DNA of 64,000 nt from contig VTPD01000001.1 in NCBI GenBank assembly GCA_008638015.1, positions 42,885-106,884 on the forward strand. Direction: 5' to 3'. The translations under genes and the position numbers were made by a program. How positions within the stretch are numbered: position 1 is the stretch's first letter; every line of letters starts with the position of its first letter. Source of the stretch: Pelagibacteraceae bacterium. GTDB lineage: Bacteria; Pseudomonadota; Alphaproteobacteria; Pelagibacterales; Pelagibacteraceae. Shown piece after piece: positions 40,886 through 49,866 of the stretch. The notes under the pieces were generated by a model. That model saw only the letters and a program-made list of their open reading frames with translations, was not told where the DNA came from and searched no databases.

Positions 40886-43534
40886 TTAAAAATGAAGGGA
40901 AATATCTTCATGATGAGCATTGCACTCTGCTACATAGATGGCTTGCTCTTTAGTTAAATTAGTTTGCGACCTCAAACCAATGGTATCTCTTATTTCTTTT
41001 TCGTATTTATTTAATGATGGTAACAGTTGTTGAAACGCTATCTCTCTCCATTTAATATCTTGTTTCAAAAGATCTAGCGCATTATTGTTTAAGGATCTAA
41101 TTTCTTCAATTGCATTATTTTTAGCTTTTTCAGTTGCTGCATAAATTGCATCAGACACACTTGCCATTCCGCTTAGCTTATCGGTTTGTTCTAAAATTTT
41201 ATTTAGTTTTTCATTAAGCTCTTCTTTAGATAATTTGAATAAATTATTATTTAACTGCTCTATTTCCGCTATAATTGAATTAATATTTTTTATATCTTGA
41301 ATTTCTTTTTTTAAGCTCATTAATTGCAAGTAACTTTCATCAGTATTTTTCATATATTGTTTTAAAGACTGCAAATATTCCTTTTGTAATTTTTTGTAGT
41401 TTGCATATTTGTCTTTCCATTCTTTAGGAATTTGATTTTGAATTTGTTGAATTTCTTTTTGTAAATCATTAATAGTATTTGTTATTTTTTGAATAGCGCT
41501 GGTATTTGTTTTTTCGTAAATTTTAATATCATCCTTCAAAATTTTTATTCTGTTTTCTATAAAATAAATTTGCCTTTGCAGTTTTCTTACGTTTGTATGC
41601 AAATCATAATAATCTTTAGAAAAATCATCTAATTTATTTTTTTTATTTTTAACATCGTCTACCATTGGAAATACTTGAAGAGCTAACCGTATATGGTTTT
41701 GTAGCAATTCTTTTTTATCTTGTGGCAAAAATGAAATGTCTAAATTTTTATTATTTTCAATTGATTGAATTAATTTTGATTTATCTTTATCAAAAATTCC
41801 AAATTGATAGTTAATGATACACTTTTCTAATTTTGGATTGGTTGGGGGAGGTGAAACATCCGATGTCAAATAAGATCTTGCTGGCAGATAATTGGCAATA
41901 CTAGGTAAATAACCTATGATTACCAATGCAAATAGCTGCAGACCAATAAAGGGTATTGCACCTTTCCATATTTCGGTTGTTTTGACTGCTGTTGGAGCCA
42001 CTCCTCTCAAATAAAATAACGAAAAACCAAAAGGCGGAGTTAGAAACGAAGTTTGCATATTTAACCCAATCATTACACCTAGCCACAAGGCAGTAATGTT
42101 TGCTGCAGGATCCAATAATAAAATTGGAGTAACAATTGGAATAACTACAATTGCAATTTCTAAATAATCTATAAAAAACCCAAGAATAAAAATTAAAGCC
42201 ATCACAACAATAAATTGTGTCCAAAAACCACCTGGTAAAGAAAGTAAAAATTCACGCACCAACTCTTCACCACCAAAAGCTCTAAATCCTGCCGTAAGCA
42301 TTGCAGCACCAATTAAAATGATAAAAACAAGAGTAGTGGTAATGGTAGTTTCGGATGAAACATCTCTAAGAGTATTATCAATTTTAAATGCTCTCCAAAA
42401 ACTCCAAATAATTGAAATAATTAAAGCTACAACAGCAATAGATGCAATGAAAACTCCAATTTGATTATAACTAGTTAGGGTTTGTTTAATATTCAAATTA
42501 AAAAAAGAATGAAGAACAAGAATAACAAAAGTGGATATGAGTGCGATGGTAGCTGGAGTGTAGGTGTGTTTTTTATCAGGATATAATTTATATCCAGCCA
42601 TGATAGTTGCTCCTATAGCACCAATAGCTCCTGCCTGGTTAACAGTTGCAATTCCATATAAAATTGATCCTAGGACAATTACAATTAATACCAATGGTGG
42701 TATCAAAGAAAAAAATACTTTTTTGTAAAAAGCTTTCTCAAAAGATTTTTCGATACTAAGTGGAGGAGCTGATTTTGGATTTAATAGAGCATAAATTAAA
42801 ACATACGAAACATATAATCCTACTAAAATTAATCCAGGAATTAACGAGCCTAAAAACATTTCTCCAGCACTAGTCGAGGTAACAGAAAATTGGCTTGGCA
42901 TTGTGCTTTCACCAGTAAACATTTTGTAGTCCTGGATCCGTAAAGAATTAGCAATGTCAGAAGCATTGGATAATTGATCAGCGATAATAATAAGTACAAT
43001 AGATGGTGGAATAATTTGTCCCAATGTTCCGGAAGCAGTGATAATACCAGTAGCTAATGATTGTTTATAATTGTTTCGAAGCATTGCTGGCAGAGAAATT
43101 AATCCCATCGCTATCACGGTTGCTCCAACAATACCTGTTGTGGCTGCTAATAAGCCACCAACTAAAATAACTGAAATACCAAGACCACCAGGAATCTTTC
43201 CAAATAATTGTCCCATGGTAATTAGTAATTCTTCAGCAATTTTTGATTTTTGCAGCATTAAACCCATGTAAATAAACAATGGAATTGCAATTAGAGTGTC
43301 TCTTTCGACATCCCAATAAGTACTTCTAAAATTAGTAATGGCCGAAGTAATCCAACCTATGGGCCCATCTTGGGTAAAATAAATAGAAGAATTTCCAGCA
43401 ATTAAATATCCACTAATACCTGCAACTGCCATAGTGATGATTGCTGCACCAGGCAATGCAAATGCAACTGGAAAACCGGAGGCTAGTGCGCTCGCCATAA
43501 CAAAAAGTAAAACGATGAGAAAAAAAACTTCCAT
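40886..43534 (-). CDS. TRAP transporter large permease (DctM) with ~320-aa C-terminal coiled-coil-rich extension
   Basis: DctM motifs (IPLFIYMGLMLQKSKIAEELL; GIVGATVIAMGLISLPAML; SGTLGQIIPPSIVLIII); residues ~560-882 hydrophilic, Lys/Glu/Gln/Leu-rich. Confidence 0.88.
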   Translation of the reverse strand: MEVFFLIVLLFVMASALASGFPVAFALPGAAIITMAVAGISGYLIAGNSSIYFTQDGPIGWITSAITNFRSTYWDVERDTLIAIPLFIYMGLMLQKSKIAEELLITMGQLFGKIPGGLGISVILVGGLLAATTGIVGATVIAMGLISLPAMLRNNYKQSLATGIITASGTLGQIIPPSIVLIIIADQLSNASDIANSLRIQDYKMFTGESTMPSQFSVTSTSAGEMFLGSLIPGLILVGLYVSYVLIYALLNPKSAPPLSIEKSFEKAFYKKVFFSLIPPLVLIVIVLGSILYGIATVNQAGAIGAIGATIMAGYKLYPDKKHTYTPATIALISTFVILVLHSFFNLNIKQTLTSYNQIGVFIASIAVVALIISIIWSFWRAFKIDNTLRDVSSETTITTTLVFIILIGAAMLTAGFRAFGGEELVREFLLSLPGGFWTQFIVVMALIFILGFFIDYLEIAIVVIPIVTPILLLDPAANITALWLGVMIGLNMQTSFLTPPFGFSLFYLRGVAPTAVKTTEIWKGAIPFIGLQLFALVIIGYLPSIANYLPARSYLTSDVSPPPTNPKLEKCIINYQFGIFDKDKSKLIQSIENNKNLDISFLPQDKKELLQNHIRLALQVFPMVDDVKNKKNKLDDFSKDYYDLHTNVRKLQRQIYFIENRIKILKDDIKIYEKTNTSAIQKITNTINDLQKEIQQIQNQIPKEWKDKYANYKKLQKEYLQSLKQYMKNTDESYLQLMSLKKEIQDIKNINSIIAEIEQLNNNLFKLSKEELNEKLNKILEQTDKLSGMASVSDAIYAATEKAKNNAIEEIRSLNNNALDLLKQDIKWREIAFQQLLPSLNKYEKEIRDTIGLRSQTNLTKEQAIYVAECNAHHEDISLHF

Positions 43535-44490
43535 TATGATGTACGTTTTAGAATTTGATTTAGGCTAGTTAAAATAAGACTAGCGAATTGAAAAATCATT
43601 GTGATTGCAAAGATAGCCAGAAATGCAGCTAGCAAATATTTTATATACATCCCAGAAACACCTTGCTGAGTTATTTCAAAACTTAAAACTGGAGCATTGA
43701 TAATACTGGTTCTTCCTTGTAGACCAAAAAATAAAGTAAGAGCACACAGTGGAATTCCAAACAATATAGATCCTGCTATGTTAGCTATTGCTTTTCCTTT
43801 TTCTGAAAATTTTACATATAAAATGTCTACACGGACGTGTCCGTCTTTAAGCAAAGTATAGCCGCTAGAAAATAAAAAAATAGCTGCATACCATAGTCGG
43901 ACTAAGTCACCCATAAAAGCTTGTTCGTAATAGAATACATATCTAGTAATCACTATGGCCGTTTCAGCAAAAACAACCAGAGTAGCAAACCAAATGAAGC
44001 CAGGTGTTTTTTTGATATAACCAATAATAAATCCAATACACGCAAGAGGTAAATGAATATACAAAACTCTCGATGAAGGTTTGGTAAAAAAATTTAAAGC
44101 AGCACCAGATAAAAAATAATCTAAAATTTTTTCACTGACTAATAATGAAATAATCACGTCCACAACTCCAATTAAAAAAATAGTCCAAAAAGCAGACCTG
44201 GCTACATAGCTTGAGAAATTGGAAAACGTGTTGGAGTAATCTAAAATTTTTGAATTATTAATTTTATATCCAGAATAAAAGCAGTAGGCGACTATTAAAA
44301 TATAAGACAGCCATTGAAGGGAAGATAAAATAATTTGAGTTGTAGAAAGAGATTTGAATGGTTTGAGCAAAGCCTCAATACCAGGCCATCCCAAATAAAC
44401 TGTAAGAATATTATTAAAGACAAAAATAATCGTTAGGTAGACGGTAAGAAAAGAAAAAATTGTAATAAAACTTTTAATCTGCGTATTCAT
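43534..44490 (-). CDS. TRAP transporter small permease (DctQ), large form
   Basis: VFAETAIVITRYVFYYEQAFMGDLVRLWYAAIFLFSSGYTLLKDGHVRVDILY; start set at MNTQIKSF (44490), not the upstream TTG (44511). Confidence 0.85.
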   Translation of the reverse strand: MNTQIKSFITIFSFLTVYLTIIFVFNNILTVYLGWPGIEALLKPFKSLSTTQIILSSLQWLSYILIVAYCFYSGYKINNSKILDYSNTFSNFSSYVARSAFWTIFLIGVVDVIISLLVSEKILDYFLSGAALNFFTKPSSRVLYIHLPLACIGFIIGYIKKTPGFIWFATLVVFAETAIVITRYVFYYEQAFMGDLVRLWYAAIFLFSSGYTLLKDGHVRVDILYVKFSEKGKAIANIAGSILFGIPLCALTLFFGLQGRTSIINAPVLSFEITQQGVSGMYIKYLLAAFLAIFAITMIFQFASLILTSLNQILKRTS

Positions 44491-44496
44491 AATAAA

Positions 44497-44524
44497 AAAC
44501 CACGGGGCCAAAACCCCGTGGTTT
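44497..44524 (-). terminator. Intra-operonic intrinsic-terminator-like hairpin between dctP and dctQ
   Basis: AAACCACGGGG-CCAAAA-CCCCGTGGTTT, 11-bp perfect stem; on the minus strand followed by TTTATT and then the dctQ ATG. Confidence 0.85.
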
Positions 44525-44542
44525 ATGAGCTTTTTTGTTGTA

Positions 44543-45661
44543 TTACAGGCCTAAAACTCTGTTTCTTTGTTGCAGGTAAGCAATATCAGAAACGCTGTAA
44601 TATCCTCCAATTTCATTTCTAGCAGCTACAAAGCTATCGTGAACTTTTTTCGCCATAGCACTATTTGCTGTAACATCTTTAAATACTTCGTTAGCAGCTT
44701 TGCCCATGGCATCAAATACACGATTGTTAAATGAAAGCACTTGTACTCCTTGATTTTTTTTCAATCGAGTTAAAGCAGCTCCATTCTTCGCTAGGAATTC
44801 AGCCATCATTACATCATTCTCCATAGATGCAGCAGCTTCAATTAATAATTGATCTGCTTTTGATAAGCTGGAGAACCAAGTTTTGTTACAACCAATTGAT
44901 AACATCGATCCTGGTTCATGCACTCCCGCTGTATAAAGGTATTTAGTTGCTTCATAGAATTTCATGAACTCATCAGCAAATGGTCCAACCCACTCTGTAG
45001 CATCTATGTTACCATTCATAAGGTTTTCATAAATTTGACCACCTGGTAAGCTCACAACGCTTGCACCAAGTTTTGTCATCATTTGTCCACCCAGTCCTGG
45101 CATCCTGATTTTTAAACCCTTGAAGTCAGCTGGAGATTTGATTTGTTTTCTAAACCATCCTCCGCTTTGCACTCCAGTGTTTCCACACATGAAAGCTTTT
45201 AAATCATATTTGCCTGCAAGTTCATCCCAGAGCTGTTGTCCACCACCCCAACGAATCCATGCATTCATTTCACTGTAAGTTAAACCAAACGGTACTGTAC
45301 AGAAATATCCGTAAGCAGGATCTTTTGCTGTCCAATAATATTCAGCTCCATGATAAATTTGTGCTTTTCCAGAAGCAACATGGTCAAATGAGTCAAATGC
45401 TCCAACCCGTTTTCCTGCTGGATACAAAGTAACATTCAGTCTTCCACCTGACATCTCAGTTACACGTTTAGCAAATCTTGCAGCACCTACTCCAAGACCA
45501 GGAAAATTTTCTGGCCATGTCATGACCATAATAATTTCTTTACGCTCTGCAGTGATTGCTGGTGCCGCCAATGTACTTGCGCCTATTGCTAGTGCACCCG
45601 TTCCCAAGGCAGCTGTCTTCAAGAATTTTCTTCTTGAATTAGTTGTTTTGTTTTTTTTCAT
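44543..45661 (-). CDS. TRAP transporter substrate-binding protein (DctP/TakP-like), Tat signal
   Basis: NSRRKFLKTAALGTGALAIGASTLAAPAITA twin-arginine leader; ARFAKRVTEMSGGRLNVTLYPAGKRVGAFDSFD. Confidence 0.9.
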   Translation of the reverse strand: MKKNKTTNSRRKFLKTAALGTGALAIGASTLAAPAITAERKEIIMVMTWPENFPGLGVGAARFAKRVTEMSGGRLNVTLYPAGKRVGAFDSFDHVASGKAQIYHGAEYYWTAKDPAYGYFCTVPFGLTYSEMNAWIRWGGGQQLWDELAGKYDLKAFMCGNTGVQSGGWFRKQIKSPADFKGLKIRMPGLGGQMMTKLGASVVSLPGGQIYENLMNGNIDATEWVGPFADEFMKFYEATKYLYTAGVHEPGSMLSIGCNKTWFSSLSKADQLLIEAAASMENDVMMAEFLAKNGAALTRLKKNQGVQVLSFNNRVFDAMGKAANEVFKDVTANSAMAKKVHDSFVAARNEIGGYYSVSDIAYLQQRNRVLGL

Positions 45662-45688
45662 TACACCCCCTGTTTAGAAAATTACTCT

Positions 45689-45700
45689 GATAGTACTATC
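45689..45700. promoter_or_regulatory. 12-bp perfect palindrome upstream of TRAP dctP
   Basis: GATAGTACTATC, 28 bp upstream of the dctP start. Confidence 0.4.
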
Positions 45701-45774
45701 GTTTCAGATAAGAGGAAGATTGAAAAAAATGTTGTAAATTATGGTTAATTTAACAAATACAACTATAAATTGAC

Positions 45775-46962
45775 TTATTTTCTCAGCAATTTGCAATGTT
45801 TGGCAATAAAGCTCTCAACATTTTTCTTATTAAAGGTTTTATTTTCCTCAAAGGAAACTTTTTTTATGGAATAAGCTTTGCTCTTAGATTGTCTGGAAAG
45901 GATCGTAATATTTCCTTTGTAAAGAGAAAGTTTTATTTTTCCATTCACTTTATTTTTTTTAGCATCAATAATTTTTTGTAATTTAAATCTTTCTTTAGAG
46001 AACCAATATCCATTGTAAATCAGTTCTGCATATCTAGACATGATGGAATCTTTTTTATGCATTGTTTCTTTATCTAGAGTAATAGATTCGATCGCACGAT
46101 GAGCAAATGTTAAAACAGTTCCACCTGGAGTCTCGTATACTCCTCTTGATTTAATTCCAATAAATCGATTTTCAACAAGATCTACTCTACCGATTCCATT
46201 TTTTCCAGCTACATCATTTAATTTTCTTAACAGTTTTGCAGGAGATAGTTTTTTATTATTTAAAGCAACCGGATCTCCATTTTTATATTCTAATAAAATA
46301 GAGGTAGATTTATTTGGAGCTTTTGTAGGCGAAGTTGTTCTTTGAAAAATAAATTCTGGAGCTGGTTTGCTAGGATCTTCTAATACTTTTCCTTCAGTGG
46401 AAGTGTGGTACAGGTTATCATCAACAGAAAAGGGTGGAGCACCTTTTTTATCTTGTGGTACAGGTATATTATTTTTTTTAGCATAATTAATAAGATCATT
46501 TCTTGATGCAAAATCCCAATCTCTCCACGGAGCAATCACTTTAATGTTAGGTCCAAAATAATAATATCCTAATTCAAACCTAACTTGATCATTTCCTTTT
46601 CCAGTAGAACCATGAGAAACAGCCTCCGCTTTAAATTTTTTTGCAATTTCAATTTGTCTTTTTGCAATTAAAGGTCTGGCAATTGAGGTTCCTAGTAAAT
46701 AAATTCCTTCGTAAAGTGCATTCCCTCTAATCATGGGAAATACATAATCTTTTACAAAAATTTCCTGTAAATCTTCTATAATCACATGTTTTACGCCTAG
46801 TCTTTTGGCGTTTGTCATAATTTTTTTTCGATCAATTTCTTGTCCAAGATCAGCTGTGTAACAAATAATTTCTGATCCATATTTTTCTTGTAACCAGCGC
46901 AAGATGACAGAAGTATCCAGACCACCCGAGTACGCTAAAACTATTTTTTTTATTTTTTGCAT
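45775..46962 (-). CDS. argG: Argininosuccinate synthase
   Basis: KIVLAYSGGLDTSVILRWLQEKYG; SHGSTGKGNDQVRFEL. Confidence 0.97.
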   Translation of the reverse strand: MQKIKKIVLAYSGGLDTSVILRWLQEKYGSEIICYTADLGQEIDRKKIMTNAKRLGVKHVIIEDLQEIFVKDYVFPMIRGNALYEGIYLLGTSIARPLIAKRQIEIAKKFKAEAVSHGSTGKGNDQVRFELGYYYFGPNIKVIAPWRDWDFASRNDLINYAKKNNIPVPQDKKGAPPFSVDDNLYHTSTEGKVLEDPSKPAPEFIFQRTTSPTKAPNKSTSILLEYKNGDPVALNNKKLSPAKLLRKLNDVAGKNGIGRVDLVENRFIGIKSRGVYETPGGTVLTFAHRAIESITLDKETMHKKDSIMSRYAELIYNGYWFSKERFKLQKIIDAKKNKVNGKIKLSLYKGNITILSRQSKSKAYSIKKVSFEENKTFNKKNVESFIAKHCKLLRK

Positions 46963-47456
46963 TTATTTTTTGCAGAGTTGTAAGCATCAGTAAATCCAAG
47001 AAGAGAATAAGTGTCATAAGTTTTATTGCCTCTTGCAGATAAGCCTGTTGCTTTTAATTCATTCTTTTTTTTCATTTGCTGAATCATTTTTACTTCATCT
47101 TTATTATTAGCTAGCCATGCAAAATTATCAGATACATCAAATTTGAATGATGCATTATCAACATTCACACTTACTTGGCTGTCTTTTTTATAAGGATAAC
47201 CACCAGTAATACTCACCTCATCTGCTATATTTGTTTTTGTTCTAAAAGTGACAAATATTCTTGCTTCAGCCCTGTTTAGATTGGATGGCTCTTTTTTAAT
47301 TGGCATGGATACTGCAAAACATACTTTATCTTTGCCATCTTCAGTATAGTGAGATTCCCAATTTTTAAATTTACCCTCTATTTTTATTGCTGCAGACGCC
47401 ATTGAAGCAACAAAAAAAGAAACAATGAAAACTGAAATAATTTTTTTTATACGCAT
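46950..47456 (-). CDS. Invasion-associated locus B (IalB)-like exported protein
   Basis: Signal peptide; FKNWESHYTEDGKDKVCFAVSMPIKKEP. Confidence 0.65.
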   Translation of the reverse strand: MRIKKIISVFIVSFFVASMASAAIKIEGKFKNWESHYTEDGKDKVCFAVSMPIKKEPSNLNRAEARIFVTFRTKTNIADEVSITGGYPYKKDSQVSVNVDNASFKFDVSDNFAWLANNKDEVKMIQQMKKKNELKATGLSARGNKTYDTYSLLGFTDAYNSAKNKCKK

Positions 47457-48502
47457 GGATTTGAATAAATTAATTGTACCTTATTTATATCCTCAATAAT
47501 TTCATTTGTTAATTCAAGATTAATACTCTGTATGTTGTTTTTTAGTTGTTCTAAATTAGTCGCTCCAATGATGACAGCAGACATGAACTGCTGGATTTCA
47601 CAAAATTTAATGGCCATTTGACAGCAATCTAGACCATATTTTTTAGCTATTGCTATATAACTTTTAACGGCAGGCTCTGTATTTAAAGTCCAGTATCTCG
47701 GATATCGATCTTTGCTGATCGACATTCTTGATTTTGTTGGCATTTTTCCATCTAAATATTTTCCACTCAATACTCCACCTGCCAATGGTGAATAGGCCAA
47801 TAGACCAACTTTTTCTCTAATACAAATTTCAGCAAGCCCAACTTCAAAGCTACGGTTCACAAGACTGTAAGGATTTTGAATGGTTGTGATTTTAGTCCAA
47901 TTATTTTTTTCAGCTATTTTTATAAATTCACTCGTGCCCCAAGCAGTTTCATTTGAAATTCCAATGTGTCTAATTTTTCCTTTTTTAACATTTTCTTCAA
48001 GTGCACTTAATGTTTCTTCAATTGAAATACTTTCATCTTCTTTGTGTTTATATTCAAGTCCATAGAAAAAATTTCCTAACCGATCGGGCCAATGTAATTG
48101 ATATAAATCAATATAGTCGATACCTAAATTTTTTAAACTATTGTCGATAGCAAAATTAATTTGTTCTTTATTTAGTCTGGTATCTTCACCTGTGGGTCGC
48201 AACCAGCCAACGGAGTTTCTGGGAATAGATCTTCCGGCAATTTTATCTGCAATAATAATTTTGCTTCTATTATTTTTTTGTTTAATCCATTCTCCAATTA
48301 TTTTATTAGTTAGATGAGCTGTATTTTTATTTGGTGGCGTTGGATACATTTCTGCAGAATCAAAAAAATTGATGCCATGTTCAAACGCATAATCCATGAT
48401 GGCAAACCCTTCTTCTTTAGTATTGTAAGAGCCAAAGGTCATAGTCCCCATGCAAAGTCTGCTAATAGAAATGTCAGAACTGCCTAATTTGCCATACTTC
48501 AT
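47447..48502 (-). CDS. Aldo/keto reductase
   Basis: LGSSDISISRLCMGTMTFG; INFFDSAEMYPTP; IDYIDLYQLHWPDR. Confidence 0.93.
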   Translation of the reverse strand: MKYGKLGSSDISISRLCMGTMTFGSYNTKEEGFAIMDYAFEHGINFFDSAEMYPTPPNKNTAHLTNKIIGEWIKQKNNRSKIIIADKIAGRSIPRNSVGWLRPTGEDTRLNKEQINFAIDNSLKNLGIDYIDLYQLHWPDRLGNFFYGLEYKHKEDESISIEETLSALEENVKKGKIRHIGISNETAWGTSEFIKIAEKNNWTKITTIQNPYSLVNRSFEVGLAEICIREKVGLLAYSPLAGGVLSGKYLDGKMPTKSRMSISKDRYPRYWTLNTEPAVKSYIAIAKKYGLDCCQMAIKFCEIQQFMSAVIIGATNLEQLKNNIQSINLELTNEIIEDINKVQLIYSNPCV

Positions 48503-48523
48503 AAAAACCTTATATTTGCTATA

Positions 48524-48543
48524 TTATTTGATAAATCAAATAA
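48524..48543. promoter_or_regulatory. 20-bp inverted repeat in divergent promoter region
   Basis: TTATTTGAT-AA-ATCAAATAA, 9-bp perfect arms, between aldo/keto reductase and sulfite-oxidase-family genes. Confidence 0.5.
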
Positions 48544-48625
48544 ATTCTCAATTAGTTTTTTAATTTTCCCTTGTCTGAATAATGCATTTCTCATATAGGA
48601 GCACGATAATCAAATATTCAATACT

Positions 48626-49858
48626 ATGAAAAATATCAAAGGCACTTCAAGACGTAATTTTATTAAAAATTCTGCGGGACTTGCTCTTGCAGCTTCAGTA
48701 TTTCCAAGCTTCAATCTTTATGCAAACCACAAAAAGGACGATGGCGGATTAGGTTTAGCTGATCTTCCTGATTATGTATCTTGGAAAGATAGACCTTCTT
48801 TTATTATTCATAGCGACAATACTATTGAAACACATCGTTCAGTACTTGGTCAGACTGTAATTACTCCTAATAAATACATCTACGTAAGAAACAATCTTCC
48901 TTCCATGAAGCAAGATGAGATTGATTACGTGAGAGAGGGAGAATTTAAAGATTGGATAGTTAGAATTTCTGGCGTCAGAAGTCCTACAATATTTAAATTA
49001 AACGATTTAAAAAAATTAGGATCTAAAAAAATTGTTACCGTTTTACAATGCTCTGGTAACGGAAGAGGATTTTTTGGACATGCTCCCAGAGGAACTCAAT
49101 GGTTAACGGGTGCAGCTGCATGCGTGGAATGGGAAGGTGTTCCGGTTAAAGATGTAATTAATGCTTGCGGTGGAATTTCGAGCAAAACAAAATTTATGAC
49201 TAGCAGGGGAGGAGAAACTATTCCTGCCATGTTAAATCCGGTGACTACGGCAATTGAAAGGTCTCAACCCATTAGTGTTATTAAACATGCCATATTGGCA
49301 TGGAAAATGAATGGTGAGGATTTATCATTAGCGCATGGCGCTCCTTTACGATTAATTGTTCCTGGGTATTTTGGAATTAATAATATTAAGCATTTAGCTA
49401 GATTAGATTTTGCAGAAAAAGAATCTTCATTTAAAATTCAACGAGATAGTTACAGAATTTCTCCACATGGAAAAAAAGGTCCCCAATATCCTTCATGCTG
49501 GGAGATGCCAGTAAAATCATGGATTACTAGCCCTTATTCTAAAGAAGGTGTTGTGCCATCAGGTAAAGTTAAAATTTCAGGTGTGGCAATGGGTGGAATG
49601 CATGATGTGACGAAAGTAAAAGTCTCCATCAATGGAGGCGGTGACTGGGAAACTGCAAAATTTGTCGGAGAAGATTATGGAAGATTTGCATGGAGAAAAT
49701 TTGAATTAGAAACAAATTTGAAACCTGGAAAATATATTCTGTCTTCAAAAGCTTCTAACTCTAGATGGCAAACGCAGCCTATGGAGCGAATGGAAAATGA
49801 AAGAGGCTATGCTAATAATAGTTGGTTAGATCATTCCGTAACAATTAACGTAGCTTAA
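48626..49858 (+). CDS. Tat-exported molybdopterin sulfite oxidase-family protein (SorA/SoxC-like sulfite dehydrogenase)
   Basis: TSRRNFIKNSAGLALAASVF Tat leader; VTVLQCSGNGRGFF Mo-cofactor Cys motif; Mo-co dimerisation domain (KVKISGVAMGGMHDVTKVKVSINGGGDWETA). Confidence 0.88.
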   Translation: MKNIKGTSRRNFIKNSAGLALAASVFPSFNLYANHKKDDGGLGLADLPDYVSWKDRPSFIIHSDNTIETHRSVLGQTVITPNKYIYVRNNLPSMKQDEIDYVREGEFKDWIVRISGVRSPTIFKLNDLKKLGSKKIVTVLQCSGNGRGFFGHAPRGTQWLTGAAACVEWEGVPVKDVINACGGISSKTKFMTSRGGETIPAMLNPVTTAIERSQPISVIKHAILAWKMNGEDLSLAHGAPLRLIVPGYFGINNIKHLARLDFAEKESSFKIQRDSYRISPHGKKGPQYPSCWEMPVKSWITSPYSKEGVVPSGKVKISGVAMGGMHDVTKVKVSINGGGDWETAKFVGEDYGRFAWRKFELETNLKPGKYILSSKASNSRWQTQPMERMENERGYANNSWLDHSVTINVA

Positions 49859-49866
49859 CTTTTTAA

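Noticed and set aside
44491-44511. TTG-initiated extension MAPWFFI of dctQ
   Set aside because: It would be translated from the terminator hairpin; the ATG at 44490 is more plausible.
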